Below the pieces are notes generated by a model, which saw only the letters and a list, made by a program, of their open reading frames with translations, had not been told where the DNA came from and ran no database searches. Position numbers and translations under genes: made by a program. Shown here one piece after another: positions 6,393-13,859 of a DNA stretch of 15,530 nucleotides (position 1 is the first letter of the stretch; every line of letters begins with the position of its first letter). The DNA lies in contig JAFRMD010000185.1 of the NCBI GenBank assembly GCA_017430835.1, positions 1-15,530 on the forward strand, written 5' to 3'. Source of the stretch: Methanosphaera sp. Lineage in GTDB: Archaea > Methanobacteriota > Methanobacteria > Methanobacteriales > Methanobacteriaceae.

Positions 6393-7346
6393 TTGAAGAT
6401 TATGATAACTGGTGGAGCAGGTTTTATTGGCTCAAATTACGTGCATTATGTGGCAGAAAAATATGAAGATTATGAAATAACGGTACTTGATAATTTAACA
6501 TATGCTGCAGACATGGAAAATCTTGCAGGATTGGATATAGAATTTATCAAAGGAGATATTGCTGATGAAGAAGCAGCAAGTAAAGCCATGAAAGATGCAG
6601 ACTATGTGGTAAACTTCGCAGCAGAAACACACGTAGACAAATCCATCAAGGATCCGGCAAGTTTTGTAAAAGCCGATGTACTTGGAACACAAAACCTCCT
6701 AGAATTAGTCCGAAAATATGATGTGGAACGATACATCCAAATATCAACTGATGAAGTATATGGTAGCATACTTGAAGGATCATTTAAAGAAACCGATAAT
6801 GTTGACCCCTCAAGTCCATATTCCGCAAGTAAAGCAGGAGGAGATTTGTTAGTTAGTGCATACTACAAGACATATGACATACCAGTAATGATAACAAGAA
6901 GCAGTAACAACTTTGGACCAAGACAATTCCCAGAAAAACTCATACCATTGTTTATACTTAAAGCACTGCATGATGAAAAATTACCAGTATACGGTGATGG
7001 AAAAAATGTACGTGACTGGATATACGTAGAAGATAACTGTGCAGGAGTAGACACAGTATTACACAAGGGTAAAATTGGTGAAGTATACAATATAGGTGGA
7101 GGAAACGAAAAAAATAACTTGGAAATCACCAAACTCATACTGGAAAAACTAGGAAAACCAGAATCACTTATACAACATGTGCAAGACCGTTTAGGACATG
7201 ACAGAAGATATTCACTTGATGCAACCAAAACCAAGAAACTTGGATGGCAACCACAATGGACATTCGAGGATGCAATGGAAAAAACAGTCAATTGGTATAC
7301 CGAAAACCAGGATAGATTGTACAAATCAATAAAAACTTATAACTAA
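6393..7346 (+). CDS. rmlB: dTDP-glucose 4,6-dehydratase (RmlB)
   Basis: It converts dTDP-glucose to dTDP-4-keto-6-deoxyglucose using bound NAD+. The 317-residue extended SDR has GGAGFIGSNYV at its N-terminus and DNLTYAAD for the NAD ribose. ISTDEVYGS carries the catalytic Thr-Asp-Glu triad typical of RmlB, Y143-x3-K147 (YSASK) follows, and RSSNNFGPRQFPEKLIP marks the substrate region. The length is slightly short but normal for archaeal forms. I start at TTG 6393: GGTGAT (6383-6388) is 4 bases before it. The in-frame GTG at 6384 lies inside that SD, so it cannot be the initiator. ATG 6402 would leave the glycine motif intact and is the fallback. T-tracts at 7360-7381 end the transcript, separating it from rmlA. 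Confidence 0.93.
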   Translation: MKIMITGGAGFIGSNYVHYVAEKYEDYEITVLDNLTYAADMENLAGLDIEFIKGDIADEEAASKAMKDADYVVNFAAETHVDKSIKDPASFVKADVLGTQNLLELVRKYDVERYIQISTDEVYGSILEGSFKETDNVDPSSPYSASKAGGDLLVSAYYKTYDIPVMITRSSNNFGPRQFPEKLIPLFILKALHDEKLPVYGDGKNVRDWIYVEDNCAGVDTVLHKGKIGEVYNIGGGNEKNNLEITKLILEKLGKPESLIQHVQDRLGHDRRYSLDATKTKKLGWQPQWTFEDAMEKTVNWYTENQDRLYKSIKTYN

Positions 7347-7359
7347 TCTTCAAGAAATA

Positions 7360-7381
7360 TTTTTTTTTCTCAACTTTTTTT
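7360..7381 (+). terminator. T-tract terminator after rmlB
   Basis: T9 (7360-7368) and T7 (7375-7381) begin 14 bases after the rmlB stop. The rest of the 166-base gap before rmlA holds an AT-rich promoter region. Confidence 0.55.
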
Positions 7382-7444
7382 CTAAGATTCTTTTAAACTA
7401 TTAATTTCACATTACAAATATTTAATAAGTTTAAAATAAAAATA

Positions 7445-7455
7445 TTTTTATAATA
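7445..7455 (+). promoter_or_regulatory. Candidate TATA box for rmlA-galU
   Basis: TTTTTATAATA is centred near 7450 and predicts transcription start near 7476, inside the inverted repeat at 7470-7490. Confidence 0.4.
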
Positions 7456-7469
7456 CTAAAAAAAGAGTA

Positions 7470-7490
7470 ATGATAATAATTTTTTATCAT
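7470..7490. promoter_or_regulatory. Inverted repeat ATGATAA-N7-TTATCAT before rmlA
   Basis: Two perfect 7-bp half-sites (7470-7476 and 7484-7490) flank a 7-base spacer. The element lies over the predicted rmlA transcription start and 10 bases upstream of the GGTGA SD (7501-7505). It could be an operator or a leader hairpin. No known factor is assigned. Confidence 0.35.
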
Positions 7491-7512
7491 AATATTATTT
7501 AGGTGACTAATT

Positions 7513-8580
7513 ATGAAAGGAGTTATTTTATCTGGTGGTCATGGTACACGTTTGAGGCCTTTGACTCATACTGGTCCTAAACAGTTAATTCCTATTGCCA
7601 ATAAACCTGTTATTGATTATGCAATTGAAGATTTACGTGATGCAGGTATAACAGAAATAGGTATTATATTGGGTACTAATATGCCAAATAAGATTAAGGA
7701 TGCCTTAGGTGATGGTTCACGTTTTGGTGTAAATATTACTTACATTATGCAGGGTGAACCTAAGGGTTTAGCTCATGCAGCTGCCACTGCAAAGGATTTT
7801 GTTGACGGTGATTCCTTTGTAATGTATCTGGGGGACAATATTCTTAAATCAGGAATTGAAGAATTTGTTTCCGGCTTTGAAGAATCCGATTTTGCTTCTC
7901 GTCTTCTTTTGCAGGAAGTTGCTGATCCAAGACAGTTTGGTGTTGCAGAGTTAAATGATGAGGGTAAAATTATTAATCTTGTAGAAAAGCCTGAACATCC
8001 AAAGAGTAATCTTGCCCTTGTGGGCATTTACTTGTTTAAGAATAATATTTTTGATGCAATCAGTAAAATCAAGCCTTCATGGAGGGATGAATTAGAGATT
8101 ACTGATGCAATCCAACAATTAATTGATGAAGGAGAAAATGTTGATTCCTTTGTTGTTGAAGGTTGGTGGAAGGATACAGGTAAACCCGAGGATGTACTTG
8201 ATGCAAATCAATTAATTCTTGAAACAATCAAAACAGATATTCAAGGTACATTAGAAGATGATGTAAAAATTAAGGGCAGAGTAATTATTGGTGAAGGAAC
8301 AGTAATTAAGTCCGGTTCAGTTATTAAAGGTCCGGCAATAATTGGAGAAAATTGTGAAATTAAAGGTTATGTGGGTCCATATACATCAATAGGAGATAAT
8401 ACTAAACTTATTGAATCAGAAATTGATTCATCAATCATTATTGGAAACTCTATAATCCAGTCAGATAAAAGAATAACCGAAAGTCTTTTAGGACAAAACT
8501 CAAAAATAATCTCTGACAAAACCACATACCCTAAAGGACGAAGTTTTGTAATAGGAGAAAACTCAATAGTAAAATTATAG
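7513..8580 (+). CDS. rmlA: Glucose-1-phosphate thymidylyltransferase, long form (RmlA)
   Basis: It joins glucose-1-phosphate and dTTP to dTDP-glucose, the substrate of RmlB. The 355-residue protein begins with the nucleotidyltransferase signature SGGHGTRLRPLTHTGPKQL at residues 7-25. YLGDNIL supplies the metal-binding aspartate, VEKPEHPKSNLALVG and GWWKDTGKPEDVLDAN follow. The C-terminal third (about 245-355) is a left-handed beta-helix of hexapeptide repeats (for example IKGRVIIGEGTVIKSG), as in the long archaeal and actinobacterial RmlA class. Related sugar-1-phosphate nucleotidyltransferases with this layout make the nucleotide preference an inference. The start ATG is preceded by GGTGA. 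The first two-thirds prefers GGT, CGT and CCT codons, unlike the A-ending codons of its last third and of galU. galU starts 12 bases downstream. Confidence 0.9.
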   Translation: MKGVILSGGHGTRLRPLTHTGPKQLIPIANKPVIDYAIEDLRDAGITEIGIILGTNMPNKIKDALGDGSRFGVNITYIMQGEPKGLAHAAATAKDFVDGDSFVMYLGDNILKSGIEEFVSGFEESDFASRLLLQEVADPRQFGVAELNDEGKIINLVEKPEHPKSNLALVGIYLFKNNIFDAISKIKPSWRDELEITDAIQQLIDEGENVDSFVVEGWWKDTGKPEDVLDANQLILETIKTDIQGTLEDDVKIKGRVIIGEGTVIKSGSVIKGPAIIGENCEIKGYVGPYTSIGDNTKLIESEIDSSIIIGNSIIQSDKRITESLLGQNSKIISDKTTYPKGRSFVIGENSIVKL

Positions 8581-8592
8581 GTGGAATGAATT

Positions 8593-9444
8593 ATGAAAGC
8601 AGTTATACCAGCAGCAGGTTTAGGGACAAGATTCTTGCCTGCAACAAAAGCACAACCAAAAGAAATGTTACCAGTATTTAACAAACCAACAATTCAATAT
8701 GTAGTTGAAGAGGCAGTTAACTCTGGAATAGATGATATAATAATTATTACAGGAAAAGGAAAAAGATCTATTGAAGATCACTTTGACAAATCATTTGAAC
8801 TGGAATACAATTTAGAACAAAAAGGAAAAGTTGATTACTTAAACGAAGTTCAAGCAATATCTAATATGGCTGACATCTATTATGTACGTCAGAAAAAACA
8901 AAAAGGTTTAGGAGATGCAATATCATGTGCACAAAAACATATAGGAGACGAACCTTTTGCAGTATTATTGGGGGACACAATAACATACTCCGATACTCCA
9001 TGTACAAAACAATTAATTGACGTATATGAAAAATATGGCGGTTCAACAATTGCAATAGAAGAACTACCAGAAAGAAAAATAGAAAGATACGGTATTGTTG
9101 ATGGAAATGCAGTCGATGGAAATATTTATAAAGTAAATAACCTTGTAGAAAAACCAAAACTTGAGGATGCACCATCCAACTTAGGAATAACTGGAAGATA
9201 TATTTTAACACCAGATATATTTGATAAATTAAATTCAATTGATGCTGGAGTAGGTGGAGAAATCCAATTAACTGATGCAATAAATGAACAGGAAAATGTT
9301 TATGCAACAACTTTCGAAGGAACTATCTATGATATTGGAAACACCATGGAATGGCTTAAAAGTTCAATAGACATGGCATTAACCCATGATGATGTAAAAG
9401 ATGAAATATTACTTTACTTAAAAGAAAAAATCAGTGAAAACTAA
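8593..9444 (+). CDS. galU: UTP-glucose-1-phosphate uridylyltransferase (GalU)
   Basis: It forms UDP-glucose for glycolipids, glycoproteins and other envelope glycans. The 283-residue protein carries the diagnostic GalU start AAGLGTRFLPATKAQPKEM (residues 7-25), then NKPTIQYVVEEAV, ITGKGKRSIEDHFD, the LLGDT metal-binding aspartate, LVEKP and GGEIQLTDAI. It lacks the beta-helix extension seen in RmlA. The rmlA stop lies inside its SD region (AGGTGG), and the gap is 12 bases, so the two genes are one operon making dTDP- and UDP-glucose from the same sugar phosphate. Codon use is A-ending and matches most of the window. A cluster of T-tracts follows. Confidence 0.95.
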   Translation: MKAVIPAAGLGTRFLPATKAQPKEMLPVFNKPTIQYVVEEAVNSGIDDIIIITGKGKRSIEDHFDKSFELEYNLEQKGKVDYLNEVQAISNMADIYYVRQKKQKGLGDAISCAQKHIGDEPFAVLLGDTITYSDTPCTKQLIDVYEKYGGSTIAIEELPERKIERYGIVDGNAVDGNIYKVNNLVEKPKLEDAPSNLGITGRYILTPDIFDKLNSIDAGVGGEIQLTDAINEQENVYATTFEGTIYDIGNTMEWLKSSIDMALTHDDVKDEILLYLKEKISEN

Positions 9445-9550
9445 TTTTTCTTCTCCAATATTTTTTCTTTATTAATCTAATTTTTCTTATCCCATTTTTG
9501 AATCGTTAATCTATTTTTCTCGCAATGTTTACCCGCTAATTCTTTTACGT
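9441..9550 (+). terminator. Multiple T-tract terminator after galU, with repeated units
   Basis: CTAATTTTTCTTCTCC begins at 9441 and includes the galU stop. Similar units recur at 9477 (CTAATTTTTCTTATCC) and 9511 (CTATTTTTCTC), and more T runs reach about 9550. The remaining 9551-9727 holds only AT-rich promoter-like sequence, with TTTTATAAT at 9611-9619 as the clearest TATA candidate. I see no gene in the 283-base gap. Confidence 0.5.
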
Positions 9551-9727
9551 TTTTTTATTCATTTTGTTTAATATTCAATTCTTAGAGAGCATAGACCGTA
9601 ATTCACAAAACTTTTATAATTATTTCATACAAACTTTTCATAGGATAAGATATTTTTTGACAAATTTCAAAAATTTAGATGATATAATATTATAATTATA
9701 GTTGAATTTTAAAAAGAAGTGAGAATA

Positions 9728-10306
9728 ATGTTGATTGAAGAATACTTAAAAGAAACGCCCAGTATTGATTACATGAATTCACATATTCAGGAAAAAGTTC
9801 AAGAATTGGAAAATCAATCCAATGATGAAATGGAATATATCAAAAGGAGTTATGAATTTGTAAGAGATGAAATTCCTCATTCATGGGATATTGGAGCAAG
9901 CATTGTTTCAAAAACAGCCAGTGATGTGTTAATAAATAAAACTGGAATATGTTGGACAAAATCATGTCTTTTTGCAGCACTGCTAAGAGCAAAAGGAATT
10001 CCATCGGGTATTAGTTATCAACTACTTACAATAGCAGACGACGATAGTGAAGGTCATATGATTCATGCATTAAATACAGTGTACGTTAAAGATTTGAAGA
10101 AATGGGTAAGACTTGATGCTAGAGGAAATATAGAAAGTTTAAACAAACCTTTCACTTTGGATAATGATTTTTTGGCTTTTCAAGTTCGGAGTGAATTGGG
10201 AGAAATAGATTATATGGACAACCACCCTGATTTGGATGAAAGATTAGTTAATATACTTTCAGAAAGTGACAATCTCTTTGATATTAATATAGATTTTAAG
10301 TTTTAA
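9728..10306 (+). CDS. Transglutaminase-like domain protein
   Basis: The 192-residue protein has a transglutaminase-like core with a complete candidate catalytic triad: C75 in GICWTKSCLFAALLRAKGIP, H113 in HALNTVYV and D130 in RLDARGN. This is the papain-like layout of archaeal and bacterial transglutaminase-like proteins, which act as peptidases or amidases more often than as cross-linkers. There is no signal peptide or membrane segment, so it should act in the cytoplasm. Its substrate is unknown. I start at ATG 9728; the in-frame GTG at 9719 is part of the SD (AAGTGAG), 5 bases before the ATG. It stands alone, with galU on one side and the convergent hacA on the other. Confidence 0.82.
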   Translation: MLIEEYLKETPSIDYMNSHIQEKVQELENQSNDEMEYIKRSYEFVRDEIPHSWDIGASIVSKTASDVLINKTGICWTKSCLFAALLRAKGIPSGISYQLLTIADDDSEGHMIHALNTVYVKDLKKWVRLDARGNIESLNKPFTLDNDFLAFQVRSELGEIDYMDNHPDLDERLVNILSESDNLFDINIDFKF

Positions 10307-10368
10307 TTAATTATTAACTAATTTAATTTATGTTTTTTTTCTCAAAATTCGAATATCAAATATTTCTT

Positions 10369-10394
10369 TTTTTAAATTGTCATTTTTAAATTGT
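10369..10394 (+). repeat. Short direct repeat TTTTTAAATTGT x2
   Basis: Two exact 12-base copies (10369-10380 and 10383-10394) are separated by CA between the convergent transglutaminase-like and hacA genes. Together with the T8 run at 10333-10340 it is probably terminator sequence. Confidence 0.4.
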
Positions 10395-10448
10395 AAAAAA
10401 GTAATTGTAAAGTAAATGGGGGATTATGTTAAACTTATTTCTAAAATA

Positions 10449-11696
10449 TTATATATTGGAAGGATTGGTTATTTCTCCTTTAATAGCACTAGCTGCTACG
10501 ACTGCAGGGTTAGATAGGTATACGTAAGATTTTGCACTACCCATTCGGCCCAGGAAATTTCTGTTTGTAGTGGAAATACAAGTCATGTCATCAGTCATAA
10601 CTCCCATATGTGCACCTAAACAAGGTCCACAACCAGGGTTACAGATAATGGCATTAGAATCTAGCAGTGTTTGGATAATACCTTCACTGATGGCTTTCTG
10701 ATAAATTGCTTTAGAAGCTGGGAATACCAATAATTGAATATCTGGGTGTACTTTATGTCCTTTAAGAATATCTGCTGCTTGAACTAAATCTTCATACCTG
10801 CCGTTAGTACATGAACCAAGAACTGCCTGATTGATTGTGGTGCCTTCTATTTTATCAACATCTTCCACATTATCCACGTTATGTGGACATGCTACTTGAG
10901 GTTGTAAGTCATTTACATCAAAATCATATATTTTTTCATATTCTGCATCCTTGTCTGGTGTAGTGATAGTGTAATCTGTAATGCCCCTGTTTGCTAAATA
11001 TTTTTTAGTAGCTTTATTTGGAATCATTATACCATTTTTTGCACCACATTCAATAACCATATTGGTCATGGTTAAACGTCCATCAACGGACATATTGTCA
11101 ATGGTATCTCCATGGAATTCTAAACTTTTATAAGTTGCACCATAAGAACCTAATTCCTTAATAATATTCAGTATTAAGTCTTTCGAATAAACATTTTCCT
11201 GTAAAGAACCATTAACGTTAATTTTATATGATTCTGGAACATTAAACCATGTTTTTCCAGTAGCATAAACCATTGCTAAGTCTGTAGCACCCAAACCGGT
11301 AGAAAATGCTCCAAAAGCTCCATAAGTACAGGTATGTGAATCGGCTCCAACGATAACGGTTGAAGGCTTAACATGTCCTTTTTCTGGTAGAACCTGATGA
11401 CATATTCCTTCACCTTGTTTGTATATTTTTTCAATGCCCTGTTTTTTAGCAAATTCTCTAACAACTTGCTGAAACTCTGCAGAACCCATAGTATTTGCTG
11501 GAATGTTATGATCAAATACAAGTACAATTTTTTCCGGATCCCATACTTTATCTGCTAGTTTTTCAAATACTTTAATAGTTGGAGGACTGGTACCATCATG
11601 ACTCATCGCAATATCTATGTTTGCATTAACAGTGTCTCCAGGACTTACTTCATCTTTTCCAGAAGCTTTAGCAAGTATTTTTTCACTAATATTCAT
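10449..11696 (-). CDS. hacA: Homoaconitase / isopropylmalate dehydratase large subunit
   Basis: The 415-residue aconitase-family large subunit would isomerise homocitrate and longer homologues in coenzyme B synthesis. It needs a separate small subunit that is not in this window. 4Fe-4S ligands are C296 (in GSCTNGRYED), C356 and C359 (in CNPGCGPC). The block GADSHTCTYGAFGAFSTGLG is the usual active-site segment, and the C-terminus has STTNRNFLGRMG. Sequence alone cannot separate it from LeuC. I call homoaconitase because aksA lies directly upstream in the same operon. The start is ATG 11696, with GAGG of the aksA stop region as SD 6 bases before it. The in-frame ATG at 11708 overlaps that region and is less likely. 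The symbol aksD is used for the same role elsewhere. Confidence 0.8.
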   Translation of the reverse strand: MNISEKILAKASGKDEVSPGDTVNANIDIAMSHDGTSPPTIKVFEKLADKVWDPEKIVLVFDHNIPANTMGSAEFQQVVREFAKKQGIEKIYKQGEGICHQVLPEKGHVKPSTVIVGADSHTCTYGAFGAFSTGLGATDLAMVYATGKTWFNVPESYKINVNGSLQENVYSKDLILNIIKELGSYGATYKSLEFHGDTIDNMSVDGRLTMTNMVIECGAKNGIMIPNKATKKYLANRGITDYTITTPDKDAEYEKIYDFDVNDLQPQVACPHNVDNVEDVDKIEGTTINQAVLGSCTNGRYEDLVQAADILKGHKVHPDIQLLVFPASKAIYQKAISEGIIQTLLDSNAIICNPGCGPCLGAHMGVMTDDMTCISTTNRNFLGRMGSAKSYVYLSNPAVVAASAIKGEITNPSNI

Positions 11697-11704
11697 GTAA
11701 ACCC

Positions 11705-12874
11705 TCATTTTAGATTTGCTTTAACTAAGATTTCATCAAATTTTTCATTTGTAATGTCAAAACCTTTTTCTTTTTCTTCTTTAACAAGGTTAACAATTTC
11801 AATTAATTTTTCATCATCAACCTGAATATTTAATGAATCAAGTTTTTCTTCAATTGCTGACTTTCCTGAATGTTTTCCTAATACAATTTGTCGTTTTGTT
11901 CCGATAAGTTCTGGTAAGAATGGTTCATAAGTAAATGGATCTTTAACGATTGCATCAACATGAATACCTGATTCATGTCTAAATACATTGTTTCCCACTA
12001 TGGCTTTACTGTCAGGTACGGGTATGTTACTATATTTGGATACTATCTGTGAAAGTTCAGAGATTACTTTTGTGTTATAACCTAAATCTTTATTATATAA
12101 TAATTTAAGTGCCATTATTAATTCTTCTAATGATGCATTACCTGCTCTTTCACCAATACCATTTACTGTTGTAGATATAGCAGATGCACCTTCAAATAGT
12201 CCTGCTATAGAGTTTGCTACTGCAAATCCAAAATCGTTATGGCAGTGTAATGCAATTTCTAAGTCAATTTCTTTACGAAGATTTCTAACTAGATATTGCA
12301 TTGCATATGGATTGATTGAACCGGTTGTGTCGGCGATGTGAATTCGATCAGCTTTATGTTCTTGAGCTTGTTTGTAGATATCAATTAATTTTGGCAGTTC
12401 TGTACGTGTAGCATCTTCAGCTGAAAAGGCAACAAACAATCCATGATCTTTACCATAATCAACAGCATTCATACAAATTTCATTAATTTCTTCACGTGGT
12501 TTGTTCATTTTGATTTTTAAATGTAAGTCTGATAATCCCATGAAAGTTATAATACCATCAACGTCAGCATCCAAAGCAGCATCAATATCTGCTTGTTTGG
12601 TCCTTGTTAAACAGATAATATTTGCATTTAAACCTTCATTGGCAATAGTTTTAACAGATTTTTTCTCATTTTCGGATACTATTGGAAAACCTGCTTCTAT
12701 TTGGGGTATTCCAAGTTCGTCAAGTTTATGTGCTATTTCTAACTTTTCATCTAATGAAAAGCATACTCCTGGTGTTTGTTCACCATCTCTAAGGGTAGTG
12801 TCATATATATTTATCTTATCAGGTAGGTTGTATTCTACCTCTTTATTATATATACTTACGAAATTGTCTTTAAT
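11705..12874 (-). CDS. aksA: Homocitrate synthase-type AksA, with a non-canonical start
   Basis: It condenses acetyl-CoA with 2-oxoglutarate and longer 2-oxo-diacids, the first steps to the heptanoyl arm of coenzyme B. The reading frame covers the whole family: YDTTLRDGEQTPGVCF near residue 29, KLDELGIPQIEAGFPIVSE (AksA-like rather than LeuA-like), AFSAEDATRTE, HCHNDFGFAV, NGIGERAGNA and HESGIHVDAIV. No ATG, GTG or TTG occurs before an internal TTG at 12574, which would delete about 100 conserved residues including the catalytic DTTLRDGE. I place the start at ATT 12874, giving 389 residues, because GGGGG (12887-12883) is an SD at good spacing. The frame is closed upstream by TAG at 12889-12887, itself directly preceded by ATG. 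hacA begins 8 bases after the stop. Confidence 0.85.
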   Translation of the reverse strand: MKDNFVSIYNKEVEYNLPDKINIYDTTLRDGEQTPGVCFSLDEKLEIAHKLDELGIPQIEAGFPIVSENEKKSVKTIANEGLNANIICLTRTKQADIDAALDADVDGIITFMGLSDLHLKIKMNKPREEINEICMNAVDYGKDHGLFVAFSAEDATRTELPKLIDIYKQAQEHKADRIHIADTTGSINPYAMQYLVRNLRKEIDLEIALHCHNDFGFAVANSIAGLFEGASAISTTVNGIGERAGNASLEELIMALKLLYNKDLGYNTKVISELSQIVSKYSNIPVPDSKAIVGNNVFRHESGIHVDAIVKDPFTYEPFLPELIGTKRQIVLGKHSGKSAIEEKLDSLNIQVDDEKLIEIVNLVKEEKEKGFDITNEKFDEILVKANLK

Positions 12875-12882
12875 TTTAGTTT

Positions 12883-12892
12883 CCCCCTACAT
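12883..12892 (-). promoter_or_regulatory. ATG-TAG start-stop unit overlapping the aksA SD
   Basis: On the minus strand ATG (12892-12890) is followed immediately by TAG (12889-12887), whose last base starts the GGGGG SD of aksA. AAGGT (12900-12896) is a possible SD for the ATG itself. The ATG is in the same frame as aksA. Confidence 0.6.
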
Positions 12893-12940
12893 TTTACCTT
12901 TAATTAATTTAGAAATAGTTAATTATTTTAAATAAAAATT

Positions 12941-12951
12941 CGATATATAAA
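12941..12951 (-). promoter_or_regulatory. TATA box of the aksA-hacA operon
   Basis: TTTATATATCG on the minus strand, preceded by the purine-rich AAAATAAA, is the best TATA match in the window. It places transcription start near 12921. The aksA transcript would then have a leader of about 47 bases containing both the ATG-TAG unit and the GGGGG SD. Confidence 0.6.
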
Positions 12952-13022
12952 TTTATTTTATAATTCGTTCTGTCTATATATTAATATAATTTATATTTAT
13001 TTTATTCCTTAATAACTTTATC

Positions 13023-13562
13023 TTATATTTTCTCTAATAATTCAAGATATGATGTTTTCTCAAAACCAGATGTGATTCCCATTTTTTCAAATATTTTAAA
13101 TATTTCTTCCTGAATTGTGTCAATATTGTCATCTTCATTTGCAACATATTCAATTTCCATATAATAACCAAGCTTATTTAGCTTATCCACAGTAATAACA
13201 TATTCATTGTAGGTAAATATTCTTCTAACTTTATTTACAATGGCTGATGGTTTATAACCTAAATTAATGAGTATGTCTGCCATATTTTCAGTGTCAGAAA
13301 TTTCAACTTCTATTTCTTTTCTGGTTTTAGTTTCCGAATTTAATTTTGGACCTTTATATGTTAATATTTTCTTAAAATCGTCCCCATCAGGAATTTCTCT
13401 AATTCTTAAGGCTTCATCACTTTTCTTAAAATCTTTTTTGTCGCCATTGAAGTATATATCATGCTGTTTTTCGCTATGTGAATATTTTCCACCAATATAA
13501 TTGATTTTCTCAAATGCTAATTTGGGGTCTGTAATTTTTGCTTTAATTTCAATTTCAATCAT
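13023..13562 (-). CDS. CYTH-domain protein (class IV adenylate cyclase / thiamine triphosphatase family)
   Basis: The 179-residue protein is a single CYTH tunnel-fold domain. It begins with the hallmark ExExK, here E3-I-E5-I-K7. Charged strand residues that bind triphosphate and metal follow in order: the arginines of ALRIRE, lysine in TYKGPK, KTRKEIEVEI, KVRRIF, TVDKL and YMEIEYV. Family members hydrolyse inorganic triphosphate or thiamine triphosphate or, as CyaB, cyclise ATP. The archaeal forms are poorly characterised, so the reaction is open and the usual label adenylate cyclase should be treated with care. AAGGT about 7 bases before ATG 13562 supports the start. The 148 bases between it and aksA contain the aksA promoter, so they are probably separate units. 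Confidence 0.82.
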   Translation of the reverse strand: MIEIEIKAKITDPKLAFEKINYIGGKYSHSEKQHDIYFNGDKKDFKKSDEALRIREIPDGDDFKKILTYKGPKLNSETKTRKEIEVEISDTENMADILINLGYKPSAIVNKVRRIFTYNEYVITVDKLNKLGYYMEIEYVANEDDNIDTIQEEIFKIFEKMGITSGFEKTSYLELLEKI

Positions 13563-13859
13563 TAAAAAAACCTTACTTTCTATCTATATAATATTAATTT
13601 ATCTTCCTTAATAAATTTAATAGTTATATTTATAAAGTAAAAACATACATATATAAATACATAATATGTTATTTGGTATTTTTTTAAATAATTATTATTT
13701 AAGCAACAAGTTAGAGAGTGGTTATTAAATTTCTTAAACGCCCTAAAAATAGTATTTTTTCATAAACAATTTTTATATTATTTTAAATGTTAATTAAGAA
13801 CAATCTATCTCTAATTTGAAATAATGCTAAATTTTTATCACTTATATGGAGGAGAAATA
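13563..13859. other. Divergent intergenic region between the CYTH gene and tbp
   Basis: The stretch holds promoters for both neighbours and no convincing gene. Minus-strand TATA candidates for the CYTH gene are at 13581-13596 and 13627-13641. The tbp TATA box is at 13772-13779. A G+C-richer motif TAAACGCCC lies at 13735-13743 and recurs beyond tbp. Confidence 0.4.
13772..13779 (+). promoter_or_regulatory. Candidate TATA box for tbp
   Basis: TTTATATT is centred near 13776 and would start transcription near 13802, giving a leader of about 58 bases with the GGAGGAG SD. The element would be bound by the product of the gene it drives. Confidence 0.4.

Noticed and set aside
12887..12892. TAG as a sense codon (pyrrolysine) at position 2 of aksA
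   Set aside because: The flavoprotein, U32 and rmlA genes in this window end with TAG, and no pyl genes are visible. A pyrrolysine right after the initiator would be unprecedented.
12501..12935. 144-codon plus-strand ORF opposite aksA
   Set aside because: It is antisense to the conserved aksA N-terminal coding region, has no SD and no recognisable family features.
13824..13859. Longer TBP start at 13824
   Set aside because: The extra 12 residues are not part of TBP, and GGAGGAG precedes ATG 13860.
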